From positions 1-20,855 of the forward strand of contig CALDIG010000260.1 of NCBI GenBank assembly GCA_937904375.1: a stretch of DNA of 20,855 bases, given 5' to 3'. The translations under genes and the position numbers were made by a program. A model generated the notes under the pieces. The model made no database searches. It was not told the origin of the DNA and saw only the letters and a program-made list of their open reading frames with translations. The stretch comes from an uncultured Prevotellaceae bacterium. Its GTDB lineage: Bacteria > Bacteroidota > Bacteroidia > Bacteroidales > Muribaculaceae. Shown one piece after another: positions 20,409 to 20,855 of the stretch. The stretch's first letter is position 1. Every line of letters begins with the position of its first letter.

Positions 20409-20855
20409 ATGAACAAAAAAATGCCCACATTGCGGTTCGCCGATCACGGTGCGCAACGGCACCCGTGACGGTGTCCAGCTGTTCAAGTGCATGGCCTGTG
20501 GCCGCCAGTTCCGAGGAAAAGTGTATCTGGACAAGCTGACCCTCTGGGAAAGTTATTTGAATGGCAAGCAGACATTGAATGAGCTTGCCGCCACCCATAG
20601 CGTGAGTATATCAACGGTGCAGCGTCTTATGCGCGGTGTCAGTATCCCTTGGCACAACCCCGCAAGCCGAGGGCATGGCGTGGTACAGATAGACGCGACT
20701 TACTTCGGGCGCAACTGCGGCGTGCTGATAGCCCTTGAGGCGTCAAGCGGCCGTCCGCTGTACCTGAAGCACATCGCCCATGAGCGCACATCTGACTATT
20801 CGGACGCGCTGGCGTGGATTGAGCATGACGGCTATGTGGTTGACGGCATCGTCAT
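20409..20855 (+). CDS. Transposase with N-terminal zinc ribbon, A7 frameshift, partial at window end
   Basis: ATG at 20409 begins MNKK. After an A7 tract (20415-20421) the transposase continues one base out of frame from 20422 as CPHCGSPITVRNGTRDG to the window end. Removing one A restores MNKKCPHCGS. The first part is a zinc ribbon (CPHC and CMAC pairs), then an HTH (TLNELAATHSVSISTVQRLM), then the start of a DDE-type catalytic domain (VVQIDATYFGRNCGVLIAL, first Asp). This matches the Bacteroidota transposases annotated as IS256 family, Zn-binding variant. The frameshift could be a mutation, a sequencing error or a programmed or slippage site. The upstream frame of the main part has a stop (TGA at 20410-20412) and no start. 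Confidence 0.8.

Larger units (their letters stand above)
20216..20855 (+). mobile_element. Left part of an insertion sequence (Zn-ribbon, IS256-like variant), truncated by the window
   Basis: The element begins with a 25-bp sequence found twice (20216-20240 and 20319-20343), has its own promoter and encodes a transposase that runs off the window. It interrupts the dockerin gene. The true left end may be either copy; the right end and any target duplication lie outside. Confidence 0.7.

Overview
The window looks like a chromosomal segment of a Bacteroidota bacterium, most likely a gut Bacteroidales species (Muribaculaceae- or Prevotellaceae-like; this finer placement is inference). Three things support this. 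Most genes with a clear upstream region carry the Bacteroidota-type promoter (TTG/TTTG, 18-21 bp, TAnnTTTG). Exported proteins end in a type IX secretion-like sorting domain or a dockerin of the GDVNGDGEVTGSDVT type. The TonB-dependent receptor has an N-terminal carboxypeptidase-regulatory-like domain and a terminal Phe.

Layout. Positions 1-110 hold a 14-nt copy of a tRNA-Leu 3' end followed by a terminator, which looks like the far attachment site of an element lying to the left. Next come a small two-TM membrane protein and an HTH-like, coiled-coil regulator candidate (267-1396), a repeat-rich gap (1397-1845), a tail-anchored small protein (1914-2117) and tRNA-Arg(ACG) (2235-2308). A block on the + strand follows: a secreted protein of unknown function (2428-3153), a 717-aa secreted protein with two tandem carbohydrate-binding-like domains and a sorting tail (3432-5585), an 802-aa TonB-dependent receptor (5787-8195), a 15-copy 8-bp tandem repeat (8201-8320), a ROK glucokinase (8409-9374), a REP-associated tyrosine transposase within its own REP palindromes (9379-10128), a membrane-anchored GDPD-like phosphodiesterase (10143-10955) and a short CstA-type transporter (11069-12502).

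From 12593 to 19133 genes run on the minus strand: a short UvrA-like double ABC ATPase lacking the UvrB-binding region, a 176-aa unknown protein, a 404-aa acidic protein with DxDGDG repeats and a C39-like cysteine peptidase domain, and a secreted M13 metallopeptidase. tRNA-Leu(UAG) follows (19449-19530). The right end holds a dockerin gene cut by an insertion sequence whose zinc-ribbon transposase runs off the window and has an A7 frameshift just after its start codon.

The best candidates for something undescribed are the Ca-repeat/C39-like peptidase with its 176-aa partner (15059-16926), and the RAYT/REP unit, where two perfect palindromes differ by compensatory changes and the gene's stop codon lies inside a REP. 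All functional assignments come from reading motifs by eye; no database search was run.
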